Source: Mesobacillus zeae (GTDB lineage: Bacteria > Bacillota > Bacilli > Bacillales > Cytobacillaceae). From it: DNA of 64,000 nt. A program made the position numbers and the translations under genes. The DNA is taken from assembly GCF_003570705.1 (NCBI RefSeq), contig NZ_QWVT01000033.1:21488-85487 (forward strand). Reading direction: 5' to 3'. Below the pieces are notes generated by a model, which worked only from the letters and a program-made list of their open reading frames with translations, had not been told where the DNA came from and did no database searches. The first letter of the stretch is position 1; each line of letters opens with the position of its first letter. This document shows, in pieces, positions 1 to 9,650 of the stretch.

Positions 1-641
1 CAATGGGAATTTCTAAAGCAATGATGGAGAAAGTGTTTGTTGCCAAGTCTAAAACGGTATCTCCAGATAGAACTCTTATCTGTGGAACAAGATATGGTAA
101 TGTAATGGCTTCTCGTGGATCGGTTATCCCCTTATTTATTGAACAAATTAAAGATGGACAGCCATTAACTGTTACTGATCCCTATATGACTAGGTTCCTC
201 ATGAGTTTGGAAGAAGCAGTTGAATTAGTAGTGTTTGCGTTCCATAACGCAATGGCAGGGGATATTATGGTTCAAAAATCTCCAGCGTCAACCGTAGGGG
301 GATTGGCACAGGCGCTAAAAGAGTTATTTAATGTGGAAAATGAGATTAAAGTTATTGGCACCCGACATGGTGAAAAACTATACGAAACCTTGCTAACAAG
401 AGAAGAAAATGTTGTTGCTGAAGACTTGGGTGGTTTCTATAGAGTACCAGCTGATAACAGAGATTTAAACTATGAAAAGTATTTTGCTGATGGAGATCAT
501 GATTTGTCTATGGGGGAAGAGTATAATTCACATAACACGAGAAGACTAAACATAGAACAAATTAAAGAAAAGCTGCTTGAACTAGAATATGTTAGAAATG
601 AAATTCAATTATGGAATAAAAACGTTCCAATGTTAAATTAA
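1..641 (+). CDS. capE: UDP-GlcNAc 4,6-dehydratase/5-epimerase CapE, 3' part (5' end outside window)
   Basis: Only the last ~212 residues are inside the window; the frame is open to the left edge, so the Rossmann glycine motif lies outside. The visible part starts at the catalytic YxxxK segment (MGISK) of an extended short-chain dehydrogenase and continues with GTRYGNVMASRGSVIPLF, typical of CapD/CapE-like nucleotide-sugar dehydratases. CapE starts UDP-N-acetyl-L-fucosamine synthesis by inverting and dehydrating UDP-GlcNAc in the cytoplasm. The CapE rather than FlaA1/PseB assignment rests mainly on the directly following capF and capG, the same three-gene order as in Staphylococcus aureus type 5/8 capsule loci. 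The stop codon is followed 11 bp later by capF. Confidence 0.88.
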   Translation, partial: MGISKAMMEKVFVAKSKTVSPDRTLICGTRYGNVMASRGSVIPLFIEQIKDGQPLTVTDPYMTRFLMSLEEAVELVVFAFHNAMAGDIMVQKSPASTVGGLAQALKELFNVENEIKVIGTRHGEKLYETLLTREENVVAEDLGGFYRVPADNRDLNYEKYFADGDHDLSMGEEYNSHNTRRLNIEQIKEKLLELEYVRNEIQLWNKNVPMLN

Positions 642-652
642 GGGGAAAATAG

Positions 653-1762
653 ATGAAGATACTTATTACTGGAACGAATGGGTTTATTGGTAAGAACCTA
701 GTAGCGGAGCTTGGAAACCAAAAATATAATAACATTTTTGAGTATGCAAAAGAAACAGATGCTTCACTGCTTGATGAATATTGTAAGGAAGCAGATTTTG
801 TGTTTCATCTAGCAGGAGTAAATCGTCCGAAGGACGAATCGGAATTTATGGATGGTAATTATGGTTTCACATCCACTCTATTAGAAACATTGGAAAAACA
901 TCAAAATAATTGTCCTGTATTAATTACATCTTCAATTCAAGCAGAACTGAACAACCCATATGGTGCTAGTAAAAAGGCATCTGAAGATTTACTGTTTGAT
1001 TATGGCAACAGGACAAAAGCAAAGATACTTATCTATCGACTCCCAAACGTATTTGGAAAGTGGTGTAAACCGAATTATAATAGTGCAGTTGCTACGTTCT
1101 GTCATAATGTTTCTCACGATTTAGCTATAAATGTTAACGATCCTAATGTCGTAATGAACTTAGTTTATATTGATGATGTTGTAGAAGAACTAATCCGGGC
1201 ATTGAATGGGAATCCAAATTTAGCAGGGGAATTCTGTGAAATACCAGTTGTCCATACTGTTAAACTTGGAGAAATAGTAGATTTGATTTATTCATTCAAG
1301 AAAAGCAGGGAAGACCGCTCTATTCCTAACATGTCTGATCCATTTACGAAGAAATTATACAGCACTTATCTAAGCTATTTGCCTGAAGATCAATTCAGTT
1401 ACGAACTAAAGATGAATATTGATCAAAGAGGTTCATTTACGGAGTTTATTAAAAACCCTGATAGAGGGCAGGTTTCTGTAAATATATCGAAACCAGGGAT
1501 AACGAAAGGGAATCACTGGCATCACACAAAGAATGAAAAATTTTTGGTCGCAAGCGGGATAGGAGTCATCCGTTTTAGAAAGATTGACTCAGATGAAGTC
1601 ATTGAATATTTTGTTAGCGGAGAAAAGCTTGAAGTAGTTGATATACCAACTGGCTACACACATAATATAGAAAATCTTGGTGATACCGATATGGTTACGA
1701 TTATGTGGGCAAATGAATTTTTTGATCCTGAGAAACCAGATACATTCTATTTGGAGGTTTAA
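653..1762 (+). CDS. capF: CapF, bifunctional SDR reductase with C-terminal cupin (UDP-FucNAc pathway)
   Basis: A 369-residue protein with two domains. Residues 1-~245 form an NAD(P)-dependent short-chain dehydrogenase: GTNGFIG at 7-13, ITSS at 91-94 and catalytic YGASK at 103-107. Residues ~250-369 form a cupin with a metal-binding NHWHHTKNEKF segment at 287-297. This is the known architecture and length of S. aureus CapF, in which the cupin acts before the reductase to give UDP-2-acetamido-2,6-dideoxy-L-talose, the substrate of CapG. A GGGGAAA ribosome site precedes ATG 653. It is in a tight operon with capE (11-bp gap) and capG (4-bp gap). No catalytic residue appears to be missing. Confidence 0.92.
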   Translation: MKILITGTNGFIGKNLVAELGNQKYNNIFEYAKETDASLLDEYCKEADFVFHLAGVNRPKDESEFMDGNYGFTSTLLETLEKHQNNCPVLITSSIQAELNNPYGASKKASEDLLFDYGNRTKAKILIYRLPNVFGKWCKPNYNSAVATFCHNVSHDLAINVNDPNVVMNLVYIDDVVEELIRALNGNPNLAGEFCEIPVVHTVKLGEIVDLIYSFKKSREDRSIPNMSDPFTKKLYSTYLSYLPEDQFSYELKMNIDQRGSFTEFIKNPDRGQVSVNISKPGITKGNHWHHTKNEKFLVASGIGVIRFRKIDSDEVIEYFVSGEKLEVVDIPTGYTHNIENLGDTDMVTIMWANEFFDPEKPDTFYLEV

Positions 1763-1766
1763 GTTA

Positions 1767-2900
1767 ATGAAGAAGTTAAAGGTCATGACAGTCGTTGGTA
1801 CCCGGCCAGAAATCATAAGATTGTCTGCTGTAATTAATAAATTGGAAGAATCAGAAGCAATAGAACATATACTTGTTCACACAGGACAAAACTATGATTA
1901 TGAATTGAATGAAGTATTTTTTAAAGATTTTAATCTAAAAAAACCGGATTACTTCCTTAACGCAGCTACTGGAACAGCAGTAGAAACAATCGGAAATATT
2001 CTCATCAAAGTTGACCCTATAATGGAAGAGGTTAAACCAGATGCATTTCTAGTCCTTGGTGATACAAATAGTTGTTTATGTGCTATTGCGGCAAAGAGAA
2101 GACAAATTCCGATTTTCCATATGGAAGCTGGTAATAGATGCTTTGACCAAAGGGTTCCGGAAGAAACAAACCGAAAAATCGTGGATCATACCTCGGATAT
2201 CAACCTAACATATAGCGATATCGCAAGAGAATATCTATTAAGAGAAGGCCTTCCCGCAGACAGAGTAATCAAGACGGGAAGTCCAATGTTTGAAGTGCTC
2301 AATTCTAGAAAAGATGATATAGAGGCTTCAGATGTTCTAGAAAGATTAGATTTAACAGAAGGCGATTATTTTGTAGTATCAGCTCACAGAGATGAAAATA
2401 TCAATTCTGAGATTAATTTTTTAGATTTAGTTGAGAGCTTGAATACGGTTGCGGAGAAGTATAATTTACCTGTAATCGTGAGTACACATCCTAGAACAAG
2501 AAAAATGATAGAAGCCAAAGGGATTGAGTTTAATCCATTGGTTAAGACCTTGAAACCTCTAGGATTTAATGATTATGTAAAACTTCAACTGAAAGCCAAA
2601 GCGGTTCTTAGTGACAGTGGTACAATTAGTGAAGAATCCTCAATTCTTGGGTTTAGGGCATTGAATATTAGACAAGCGCATGAAAGACCAGAAGCAATGG
2701 AAGAAGCTTCAGTTATGATGGTGGGACTGAGGAAAGAGAGAATCCTACAGGGGTTAGAAATACTAGAAACACAAGAAAAAAATACATTAAGACTCGTTTC
2801 TGATTATAACATGCCTAATGTATCGGACAAAGTATTAAGGATTATATTATCTTACACTGACTATGTGAATAGAGTTGTTTGGAGGTGTACTGATAAATGA
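1767..2900 (+). CDS. capG: UDP-N-acetylglucosamine 2-epimerase family, CapG type
   Basis: A WecB/MnaA-fold epimerase of 377 residues. GTRPEIIRLSAV at 11-22 is the family signature, and further conserved parts are HTGQNYDYELNEVFF, HMEAGNRCFDQRVPEE and, near the C-terminus, SDSGTISEESSILG for UDP binding. In the FucNAc pathway this enzyme does the last C2 epimerisation to UDP-N-acetyl-L-fucosamine. I chose ATG 1767 because GGAGGT lies 8 bp upstream and the text before it (an in-frame extension to 1677) is just the capF C-terminus read in another frame. The stop overlaps the start of the next gene by ATGA, suggesting translational coupling. Confidence 0.9.
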   Translation: MKKLKVMTVVGTRPEIIRLSAVINKLEESEAIEHILVHTGQNYDYELNEVFFKDFNLKKPDYFLNAATGTAVETIGNILIKVDPIMEEVKPDAFLVLGDTNSCLCAIAAKRRQIPIFHMEAGNRCFDQRVPEETNRKIVDHTSDINLTYSDIAREYLLREGLPADRVIKTGSPMFEVLNSRKDDIEASDVLERLDLTEGDYFVVSAHRDENINSEINFLDLVESLNTVAEKYNLPVIVSTHPRTRKMIEAKGIEFNPLVKTLKPLGFNDYVKLQLKAKAVLSDSGTISEESSILGFRALNIRQAHERPEAMEEASVMMVGLRKERILQGLEILETQEKNTLRLVSDYNMPNVSDKVLRIILSYTDYVNRVVWRCTDK

Positions 2901-4093
2901 ACTTATTAGTTGCTGCTGATTCATTACTTTTTAGAACACCTGATGGGAAGTACTGGTGTAAAACTATTTATGGATATAATTTTTGGTTGCGTTATTTGAC
3001 TGAATTTGAAAATGTTGCAGTTGTTTCTAGAACTAAAACTGCAAGTTTAATTGAAGTACAGGGATATCTTCGGGTAGATGGACCAAATGTCAGTGTATTA
3101 GAATTGCCATATATGAGAGGTGTGAAACAATATATTGCAAATTATTTTTCTTTCCGTAAAGCAGCTCAAAGGGCTGTGGCTAATGCGGAATGTGCATTAA
3201 TAAGATTGCCTTCAGTTTCTGCAGACATGGTTTTAAGTTTTTATAAGAAGACTGGTAAACCATATGCATTAGAGGTGGTTGCTGATCCTTATGATGCATA
3301 TTCTTCAAATAAAATAGCCCAAGCAATGTATACTCGTAAGCTAAAAGATGCAGCATTGCAGGCAAACGGTGTATCTTATGTAACTAAATATTATTTACAG
3401 AATAATTATCCGTCATATTCCAGAATTAATGGAGAAACTAATGAATACTTCGAAAGTTACTTTTCGACGATTGATTTACCAGATTCCTATTTCTCAACAC
3501 CAAGGATTTTTGAAAAAGATAAGAAAAAGTATACTATTATTCATACAGCTAATAGTATAAACAATGATATAAAAGGGCATGAAACCGTAATTAAGGTTTT
3601 AAAAGAGATTAGAGAAAAACAATATGATGTAAATGTTATATTTATTGGTGATGGCAGTAAAAGAAGTTATTATGAGCAGATGGCAAGAGAGATGAATATT
3701 AGTGAGTTTGTAACGTTTACTGGTTTGCTTTCCTCTTCAAACGAAGTAAGAGAGCTTCTTATGGAGGGGGATATTTTTCTTTTTCCATCAAAGGCGGAGG
3801 GATTACCAAGAGCCGTGATTGAAGCGATGGCTGTTGGATTGCCATGCATATCAACACCAGTTAATGGTATTCCAGAATTATTGAATCAAGAGTTTTTATA
3901 TGATCCACTTGATGTTGATGGATTTGTAAATAAGCTAATTACCCTTTTTAATAGCACTAGTAAATTGGAAGAAATGAGCAGAGAAAATATAGAAAAGGCT
4001 AAAGAATATTCCTATGATAAGCTTTTGGAAAAACGGAAGCAATATTATCGTAAATTACGAAAACTAACAGAAAACTATAATAGCAAAAAATAA
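2897..4093 (+). CDS. Glycosyltransferase family 4
   Basis: A 398-residue GT-B fold glycosyltransferase. The C-terminal half carries the nucleotide-sugar donor region: IIHTANSINNDIKGHETVIK, VIFIGDG, and the EX7E motif within AEGLPRAVIEAMAVGLPC, followed by TPVNGIPELL. The N-terminal acceptor half is poorly conserved. It should add one sugar to the lipid-linked capsule repeat unit at the inner face of the membrane; donor and linkage cannot be told. It overlaps capG by four bases (ATGA), so it belongs to the same operon. No membrane segment is visible. Confidence 0.85.
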   Translation: MNLLVAADSLLFRTPDGKYWCKTIYGYNFWLRYLTEFENVAVVSRTKTASLIEVQGYLRVDGPNVSVLELPYMRGVKQYIANYFSFRKAAQRAVANAECALIRLPSVSADMVLSFYKKTGKPYALEVVADPYDAYSSNKIAQAMYTRKLKDAALQANGVSYVTKYYLQNNYPSYSRINGETNEYFESYFSTIDLPDSYFSTPRIFEKDKKKYTIIHTANSINNDIKGHETVIKVLKEIREKQYDVNVIFIGDGSKRSYYEQMAREMNISEFVTFTGLLSSSNEVRELLMEGDIFLFPSKAEGLPRAVIEAMAVGLPCISTPVNGIPELLNQEFLYDPLDVDGFVNKLITLFNSTSKLEEMSRENIEKAKEYSYDKLLEKRKQYYRKLRKLTENYNSKK

Positions 4094-4099
4094 AATTAG

Positions 4100-5452
4100 T
4101 TGTTTGGAATACTACTTGTCTGGGGGATTTCACAGTTGATTAGGCAGACAAACTCAAATGAAAATAAATTAAAAATGTCTGATGTGATATCACTAATGTT
4201 AGATACATTAATTTTAGGGATTAGCTTAATAGTTGTTTTTTCTACAAAAGATCGAATTGAAACTCTACCTATTATCGGGTATTTAATAATCGGAATATCC
4301 ATCTATCTTTGTTTTAAAGTTAGAAAAAATGAAAAGCTATTGTTTTTATTTGCAATAGTTAGTTTTATAAATATTTCAATTGGATTTACTGACTGCATAA
4401 ATAAAGGACTTTATGTTTCCCCTTGGCAGATACCTCTTAGAGAATCAGAATACAACTCTTATACAGCAAAGAGTATCCTTTTGTTTCTTTGTATAATTAA
4501 TATGTTTCTAAGTACAAAATGGCTGCATTCTAAAGCAGTAAATATTCGTTATACAGAATTAATCAGAAGAGAAAATTTAATAATTGGCTATATAGGTACA
4601 ATACTTATGTTCGCTATTCTCTTAATGGGCTATGACACCAGTGTAAAAGTTAATAATACATATGTTAGTAATAGCAATCCACTAATTGAGTATTCTGTTA
4701 TTATTTTTGCAGTAGTTTGGCTTTATATAGGGAAGAATAAAAAACTCCATTTTCTTTTAAGTTTATATGCTTTTCTATATATACTGTACTCCTTATCATT
4801 TGGTGATAGATCTGCCGCATTTTTAATGATACTTTTATACTACCTTTTGTATGTTGGAAATAAAATTCGCTTATCACTTACTAGAGTTTTTATACTTGCT
4901 ATATTAGCGATAACTTTATCTAACTTTATTGCAGAGTACAGATCTGGTAAGTCCTTGGAGATTATGTCTATGTTACAAAGTGCTATTCAAAGGGGGGTTT
5001 ATTCCGATACTGTTTCTTATAGTTATTATGCATCAATTACTATCTCAGCAGTAAAGCATATAGATAATTCAGTTGTCTATTTCCTTCAGTATTTAAAGAC
5101 AATTTTATTGGGTGGGGGCAGTAGTGAATTTGGTAATTTAGCCAACTTTGTAAAAGAAAATTATTTATATAATGTAGGAGGGGGATTATATACATCTTAT
5201 TTTTACTTTGGGTTAGGCTATCCAGGCGTTATTATGGCAAGTGCTATATTAGGTTTTATTATCCGAGGTGTTTACTCTAAAAAGGGGAATTTTGCAGTTT
5301 TATATCAAATTTTAATTCCGGTACTTTCTATAAGATGGTATTTATATGGGCCTACATCGCTTTATCGTAGTGTTTTTATCATCGCTACTTTTGTGTTGTT
5401 ATCTTGTATCATATTTGATCAACTTGTAAGTAAAAAAAGACAATTGAATTAA
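4100..5452 (+). CDS. Oligosaccharide repeat-unit polymerase (Wzy-like membrane protein)
   Basis: A 450-residue polytopic membrane protein with about ten hydrophobic segments and a large loop between residues ~290 and 350, rich in serine, tyrosine and glycine. Sequence is divergent, as is normal for Wzy polymerases; position between a glycosyltransferase and a flippase supports the role of joining repeat units on the outer face of the membrane. The start is uncertain: the frame opens at TTG 4100 immediately after an in-frame TAG and has only a weak ribosome site, whereas the first ATG is at 4175. The hydrophobic stretch FGILLVWGISQLI would be lost with the later start. A small 5' frameshift cannot be excluded. 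Confidence 0.75.
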   Translation: MFGILLVWGISQLIRQTNSNENKLKMSDVISLMLDTLILGISLIVVFSTKDRIETLPIIGYLIIGISIYLCFKVRKNEKLLFLFAIVSFINISIGFTDCINKGLYVSPWQIPLRESEYNSYTAKSILLFLCIINMFLSTKWLHSKAVNIRYTELIRRENLIIGYIGTILMFAILLMGYDTSVKVNNTYVSNSNPLIEYSVIIFAVVWLYIGKNKKLHFLLSLYAFLYILYSLSFGDRSAAFLMILLYYLLYVGNKIRLSLTRVFILAILAITLSNFIAEYRSGKSLEIMSMLQSAIQRGVYSDTVSYSYYASITISAVKHIDNSVVYFLQYLKTILLGGGSSEFGNLANFVKENYLYNVGGGLYTSYFYFGLGYPGVIMASAILGFIIRGVYSKKGNFAVLYQILIPVLSIRWYLYGPTSLYRSVFIIATFVLLSCIIFDQLVSKKRQLN

Positions 5453-5505
5453 GTTTATTTAGTATTACATTAACACAGAACATTTTTGTTAAGATGGAGT
5501 TTGAG

Positions 5506-6771
5506 ATGCGGATAGAAAAATACTTTAAAAATAGTCAGTGGGCGGGTGTAATTACTTTAGGGTTAGGAACTGTAATTGCACAGTCAATTAATATAATTAT
5601 TCAACCTTTTTTAACAAGACTGATATCACCAGAGGAATTAGGTATTTATAATTTCATCATATCAATGGCAAATTTAATAATTCCTGTTGCTTCACTTAAG
5701 TTGTCTATGCTTATTGTAATTGAAAGTGAAGAAGATAATGTAGACTTATTGACTGATGTTAGCATATTTACGGTTTTTTTAATATCCTCTATGTATACTT
5801 TGTTTATAATAATAATGTTACAAATAGGGAATAACTCCTTTTACAATATAGGCGGGTTATCCTTAATAATTCCGTTAATTGTTTTTACAAATGGAATTAG
5901 ATTTATATTTGCAAGCCATAATAACAGGTACAAAAAGTATTCATTGATGTCAAAAGTAGATATTATAAGGGAATTAATAAAAGGGATAATGCAAATTTTT
6001 TCTGGGATATTTGGTGGGGGGGCTTTCGGTCAATCCCTTGGATATGCATTATCTCCTGTCGCGGGTGTTAGTATTCAAGCTAAAGATTATTTACAACGAT
6101 TTAAGTATAGGAAAAAGATTAAATTTAAAATAATTTTATCTATTTATAAGAAATACAAGAAACATATATTATATTTGGTTCCTGCACAATTTATAAACTC
6201 TTTTTCTTATACTTTGATAACTACTTCAGTAATTTCCTTGTTTTCAGCAACTGAGACAGGATACTATTCCATATCTGTTATGGTGCTTGGGTTACCTCTA
6301 GTACTTATTTCTAACAATGTTAGCCGTGTTTATTTACAAAAAATAGGCAAGGATTATAAGGAGGGTAAATCAGTCTGGCCTATTTATCTCTCTTTTATTA
6401 AAGTTTTGGGAATAATGTCAGCAATAGGGTTTTCCTTTTTAGCTATTATAGCGCCCAATGTTTCAGAATTCGTATTTGGTAATGGATATGGAGAAGCAGG
6501 CAGATATATCACAATTCTGTGTTTCATGTATGCCTTAAGGTTTATTGCTTCCTCTTTAATGGGGGGGTACATAGTATTTAATAGGCAAAGAAATGACACT
6601 ATTTTCCAGTCTTTGTTAGTATTATCTGGTGCATGTGTTTATATTGTTACAAAAAAATATAACTTGAATATTTATGAATTCCTAGAGTTGATAAGTTTTA
6701 GTTATGGTCTAATTTATATGCTGATCATAATTAATTTAGGGTATATTTGTAGAAAGTCTGTTTTTGTTTAA
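5506..6771 (+). CDS. Wzx-type polysaccharide flippase (MATE/MOP superfamily)
   Basis: A 421-residue integral membrane protein with twelve or so predicted helices, starting with a short basic cytoplasmic tail and GTVIAQSINIIIQPFLTRL, which matches the first helix of PST/Wzx flippases (GxxxxQ..N....P..TR.). It moves undecaprenyl-linked repeat units across the membrane. An in-frame ATG at 5494 exists, but ATG 5506 has GGAG six bases upstream and is preferred. Base composition is notably AT-rich like the preceding gene, a common property of wzx/wzy genes and often a sign of exchange between strains. Confidence 0.83.
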   Translation: MRIEKYFKNSQWAGVITLGLGTVIAQSINIIIQPFLTRLISPEELGIYNFIISMANLIIPVASLKLSMLIVIESEEDNVDLLTDVSIFTVFLISSMYTLFIIIMLQIGNNSFYNIGGLSLIIPLIVFTNGIRFIFASHNNRYKKYSLMSKVDIIRELIKGIMQIFSGIFGGGAFGQSLGYALSPVAGVSIQAKDYLQRFKYRKKIKFKIILSIYKKYKKHILYLVPAQFINSFSYTLITTSVISLFSATETGYYSISVMVLGLPLVLISNNVSRVYLQKIGKDYKEGKSVWPIYLSFIKVLGIMSAIGFSFLAIIAPNVSEFVFGNGYGEAGRYITILCFMYALRFIASSLMGGYIVFNRQRNDTIFQSLLVLSGACVYIVTKKYNLNIYEFLELISFSYGLIYMLIIINLGYICRKSVFV

Positions 6772-6879
6772 CTATTTAACATAGAAGTTCTATATAGAAT
6801 TCAGTTAATAAAAAGGAATATAACTTTAATTTATGTTGGAATTGTATTGTGTAAATTTGTTAGAGGGGAAGGCATTTGT

Positions 6880-8274
6880 ATGTACAAAATCGCTGTTGCC
6901 GGCACAGGCTACGTAGGCCTAGTCGCTGGCGTTTGTTTTGCCGAGGTTGGTCACCAGGTGACTTGCGTAGATATTGATGAGAAGAAAGTGGACCTTATGA
7001 AATCGGGTGTTTCGCCGATTTATGAGGCTGGTTTGGAAGAATTGATGCAGATGAATTATGCTGCTGGCCGGATTGAGTATACAACGGATTATAAGCAGGC
7101 ATACCGCGATGCGGATGCTATTTTTATTGGTGTTGGTACCCCGGAGCAGCCGGATGGTTCGGCTAATCTTTCTTATATTGCGACGGTTGCTAGGCAGATT
7201 GCCGAGAACATTGAAAAGGACTGCCTTGTTGTTGTTAAATCGACCGTTCCGGTGGGGACAAATGATAAGGTTGAGCAGTTCATTCAAGACTTTTTGGTGA
7301 ATGATGTAAAAGTTGAAGTTGCTTCTAACCCAGAATTCCTGGCCCAAGGTTCTGCTGTCCATGATACTCTGTATGCCGAGAGGATAATTATCGGGACAGA
7401 GAGTAAATGGGCAGAAGGGCTTCTGAAGAAGATTTATGAACCATTTCATTTACCTATCGTAGCGGTAAACAGAAGATCAGCTGAAATGATTAAATATGCT
7501 TCCAACGACTTCCTGGCTCTTAAGATTTCTTATATGAACGATATTGCTAACCTATGTGAGCTGGTTGGTGCGGATATTCAGGATGTTGCCAGAGGGATGA
7601 GCTTTGACGAGAGGATTGGCAGCAAGTTTTTAAATGCGGGGATTGGCTATGGTGGTTCATGCTTCCCGAAAGACACCAAGGCTCTGGAATATATCGCTAA
7701 GCAGAATGGTTATGAGCTGAAAACTGTAAAGGCTGCGATTGATGTCAATAAAGACCAGAAGACTTTGCTATACAAAAAAGCAAGCAAACGGCTAATTACA
7801 TTTAATGGCCTTAAAGTAGCTGTACTTGGTCTGACATTTAAGCCTGGAACGGATGATTTAAGAGAAGCGCCATCTCTTGATAATGTTCCGTTATTATTAG
7901 AACAGGGTGCCGATATCTATGCTTACGACCCGGTCGGTGCTGAAAACTTTGCCAAGCTGTATCCACAAGGAAAGAACGGTAAAGGCAGCATTACTTATGT
8001 TGGAAATGTTGAAGAAGCTCTGGAAGAAGCTAATGTCTGCTTTGTTTTCACTGAATGGGGTGAGATTAAAGCAGTGACTCCTGCAGATTACAAGAAGTTA
8101 ATGAGGACACCTCTAGTGTTCGACGGAAGAAATCTGTATGGTGTATATGTGATGGGAGAAGCAGGAGTGGAGTATCACTCAGTTGGAAGACAAACTTCAG
8201 CTGCCGGACGCTCTAGAAATCAATCAGAGGAGCCAGTTAAAGATGAAACAAAACTTCAATCAATTGGATCCTAA
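6880..8274 (+). CDS. ugd: UDP-glucose 6-dehydrogenase
   Basis: Cytoplasmic enzyme that oxidises UDP-glucose to UDP-glucuronate with two NAD. The protein has 464 residues: Rossmann GTGYVG at 8-13, VGTPEQPDGSANL, STVPVGT, NPEFLAQGSA at 150-159, and the catalytic cysteine 261 in GYGGSCFPKDTKAL. The C-terminal domain contains GLTFKPGTDDLREAPS. ATG 6880 follows GAGGGGAAGG; an in-frame extension to 6847 lacks support. Codon use is less AT-rich than the upstream wzy and wzx. It overlaps the following epimerase gene by 32 bp, so both products are probably made together and supply uronic acid precursors. Confidence 0.95.
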   Translation: MYKIAVAGTGYVGLVAGVCFAEVGHQVTCVDIDEKKVDLMKSGVSPIYEAGLEELMQMNYAAGRIEYTTDYKQAYRDADAIFIGVGTPEQPDGSANLSYIATVARQIAENIEKDCLVVVKSTVPVGTNDKVEQFIQDFLVNDVKVEVASNPEFLAQGSAVHDTLYAERIIIGTESKWAEGLLKKIYEPFHLPIVAVNRRSAEMIKYASNDFLALKISYMNDIANLCELVGADIQDVARGMSFDERIGSKFLNAGIGYGGSCFPKDTKALEYIAKQNGYELKTVKAAIDVNKDQKTLLYKKASKRLITFNGLKVAVLGLTFKPGTDDLREAPSLDNVPLLLEQGADIYAYDPVGAENFAKLYPQGKNGKGSITYVGNVEEALEEANVCFVFTEWGEIKAVTPADYKKLMRTPLVFDGRNLYGVYVMGEAGVEYHSVGRQTSAAGRSRNQSEEPVKDETKLQSIGS

Positions 8275-9280
8275 TAAGACATACCTCATTACAGGAGCAG
8301 CCGGTTTTATTGGCTACTTTCTTTCAAAGAAGCTGCTGGATCAGGGCTGCCGGGTAATTGGGATTGATAATATGAATGATTACTATGATGTAAATCTTAA
8401 GCATGCTCGCCTGGAGAAGCTGAAGCCATTTGGGAGATTTACCTTTATTAAAGGGGATATTGCAGACAAGGAAATGCTTACGAAAATCTTTGAAGAGTAC
8501 AAGCCAAATATCGTTGTAAATTTGGCTGCCCAGGCGGGGGTAAGGTATTCTATCGAGAATCCGGATGTCTATATCCAAAGCAACCTTATTGGCTTTTTTA
8601 ACATTCTAGAAGCTTGCAGGCACAACCCTGTAGATCATTTAGTCTATGCCTCATCAAGCTCGGTTTATGGAGCTAACAAGAAGGTACCTTTTGAGGAGAC
8701 AGATAATGTAGATACCCCCGTTTCATTATATGCAGCGACTAAGAAGTCAAACGAATTGATGGCTCATACATATAGCCATTTATACAAAATCCCGGCTACG
8801 GGCTTGCGCTTCTTTACTGTATATGGACCAATGGGCAGGCCTGATATGGCTTATTTCGGTTTTACTGACAAGTATTTCGCTGGTGAGCCTATCAAAATTT
8901 TTAATAATGGAGATTTTGAAAACGACCTTTATCGCGATTTTACTTTTATCGATGACATTGTGGAAGGGATTGAGCGGCTGTTAAGCAACCCTCCTGAGGG
9001 AGGGGGAGAAGTCCCTCATAAAGTCTTTAACATCGGTAACAACAGTCCGGAAAAGCTAATGACGTTTATCAATACTCTTGAGAAATGCCTAAGTAATTCT
9101 TTGGGCAGGGAAGTGGTATTTGAGAAAGTGTTCGAGCCAATCAAGCCAGGAGATGTGCCAGCAACATTTGCCTCAACAGAAAAGTTGGAAGAGGCGGTTG
9201 GGTTTAAGCCGAAAACCTCTATTGAGGTTGGGCTGCAGAGATTTGCGGACTGGTATTGTGAGTATTATAAAATCCAGTAA
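8243..9280 (+). CDS. NAD-dependent epimerase, UDP-glucuronate 4-epimerase (CapI/LpsL type)
   Basis: A 345-residue extended SDR. NAD-binding GAAGFIG at 18-24, SSSSVYG around 137-143 and catalytic YAATK at 163-167 are intact; FFTVYGPMGRPDMA and the RDFTFIDDIVEGI stretch are characteristic of the UDP-GlcA 4-epimerase/CapI subgroup. It should convert UDP-glucuronate made by the overlapping ugd gene into UDP-galacturonate. ATG 8243 follows AGAGGAG; the start lies inside ugd. A closely related UDP-Glc/GlcNAc 4-epimerase activity cannot be excluded without alignment. It is the last gene of the operon and is followed by a strong terminator. Confidence 0.85.
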   Translation: MKQNFNQLDPNKTYLITGAAGFIGYFLSKKLLDQGCRVIGIDNMNDYYDVNLKHARLEKLKPFGRFTFIKGDIADKEMLTKIFEEYKPNIVVNLAAQAGVRYSIENPDVYIQSNLIGFFNILEACRHNPVDHLVYASSSSVYGANKKVPFEETDNVDTPVSLYAATKKSNELMAHTYSHLYKIPATGLRFFTVYGPMGRPDMAYFGFTDKYFAGEPIKIFNNGDFENDLYRDFTFIDDIVEGIERLLSNPPEGGGEVPHKVFNIGNNSPEKLMTFINTLEKCLSNSLGREVVFEKVFEPIKPGDVPATFASTEKLEEAVGFKPKTSIEVGLQRFADWYCEYYKIQ

Positions 9281-9300
9281 AGAATCCGGAGCCGGCAATC

Positions 9301-9343
9301 AAAAAGAGCGAACCAGAGTAATAGGCGCTGGTTCGCTCTTTTT
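9301..9343. terminator. Bidirectional terminator after the capsule operon
   Basis: A perfect 16-bp stem (arms 9301-9316 and 9328-9343, starting AAAAAGAGCGAACCAG) with an 11-nt loop. A-run and T-run flank it, so it can end the capsule operon from the left and the minus-strand gene pair from the right. Confidence 0.9.
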
Positions 9344-9372
9344 GCCATGCTTAAGAAAGCAAGGCCTCAATA

Positions 9373-9615
9373 TCAATGCACTCCGCCCCAATAAGTTTGC
9401 AGCACCAGGTCCCTGACGGCCTTGAAAAGGGCTGCTTCTTTGCTGTCAGGATCGCTGCCGAAAGCGATGATGTCTTTATAGGGTGGATGGTCCTGGCAGA
9501 TGGTGGCGATCACCTCATAGTGCATGGGATATTGCAGAATTTCGGCTTCTATTTCGTCACCGTGCTCGTTGATCCATTGCATAACCTCTCTTGAGATATA
9601 GCCTCTGTTGTCCAT
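9373..9615 (-). CDS. Small protein of unknown function
   Basis: An 80-residue acidic soluble protein without signal peptide or recognised motif. It contains GYISREVMQWINEHGDEIEAEILQ-like helical text, a central HYEVIATICQDHPPYKDI and ends TYWGGVH. ATG 9615 has GGTGGG six bases upstream; an alternative ATG at 9648, two bases after the stop of the upstream regulator gene, lacks a ribosome site. It is the second gene of a two-gene minus-strand unit behind an XRE regulator, which suggests a regulator-partner pair; I do not recognise it as a known toxin or antitoxin. Confidence 0.7.
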   Translation of the reverse strand: MDNRGYISREVMQWINEHGDEIEAEILQYPMHYEVIATICQDHPPYKDIIAFGSDPDSKEAALFKAVRDLVLQTYWGGVH

Positions 9616-9650
9616 GGTTGACCCACCAATCCAAGTAGTTTTATACATAT

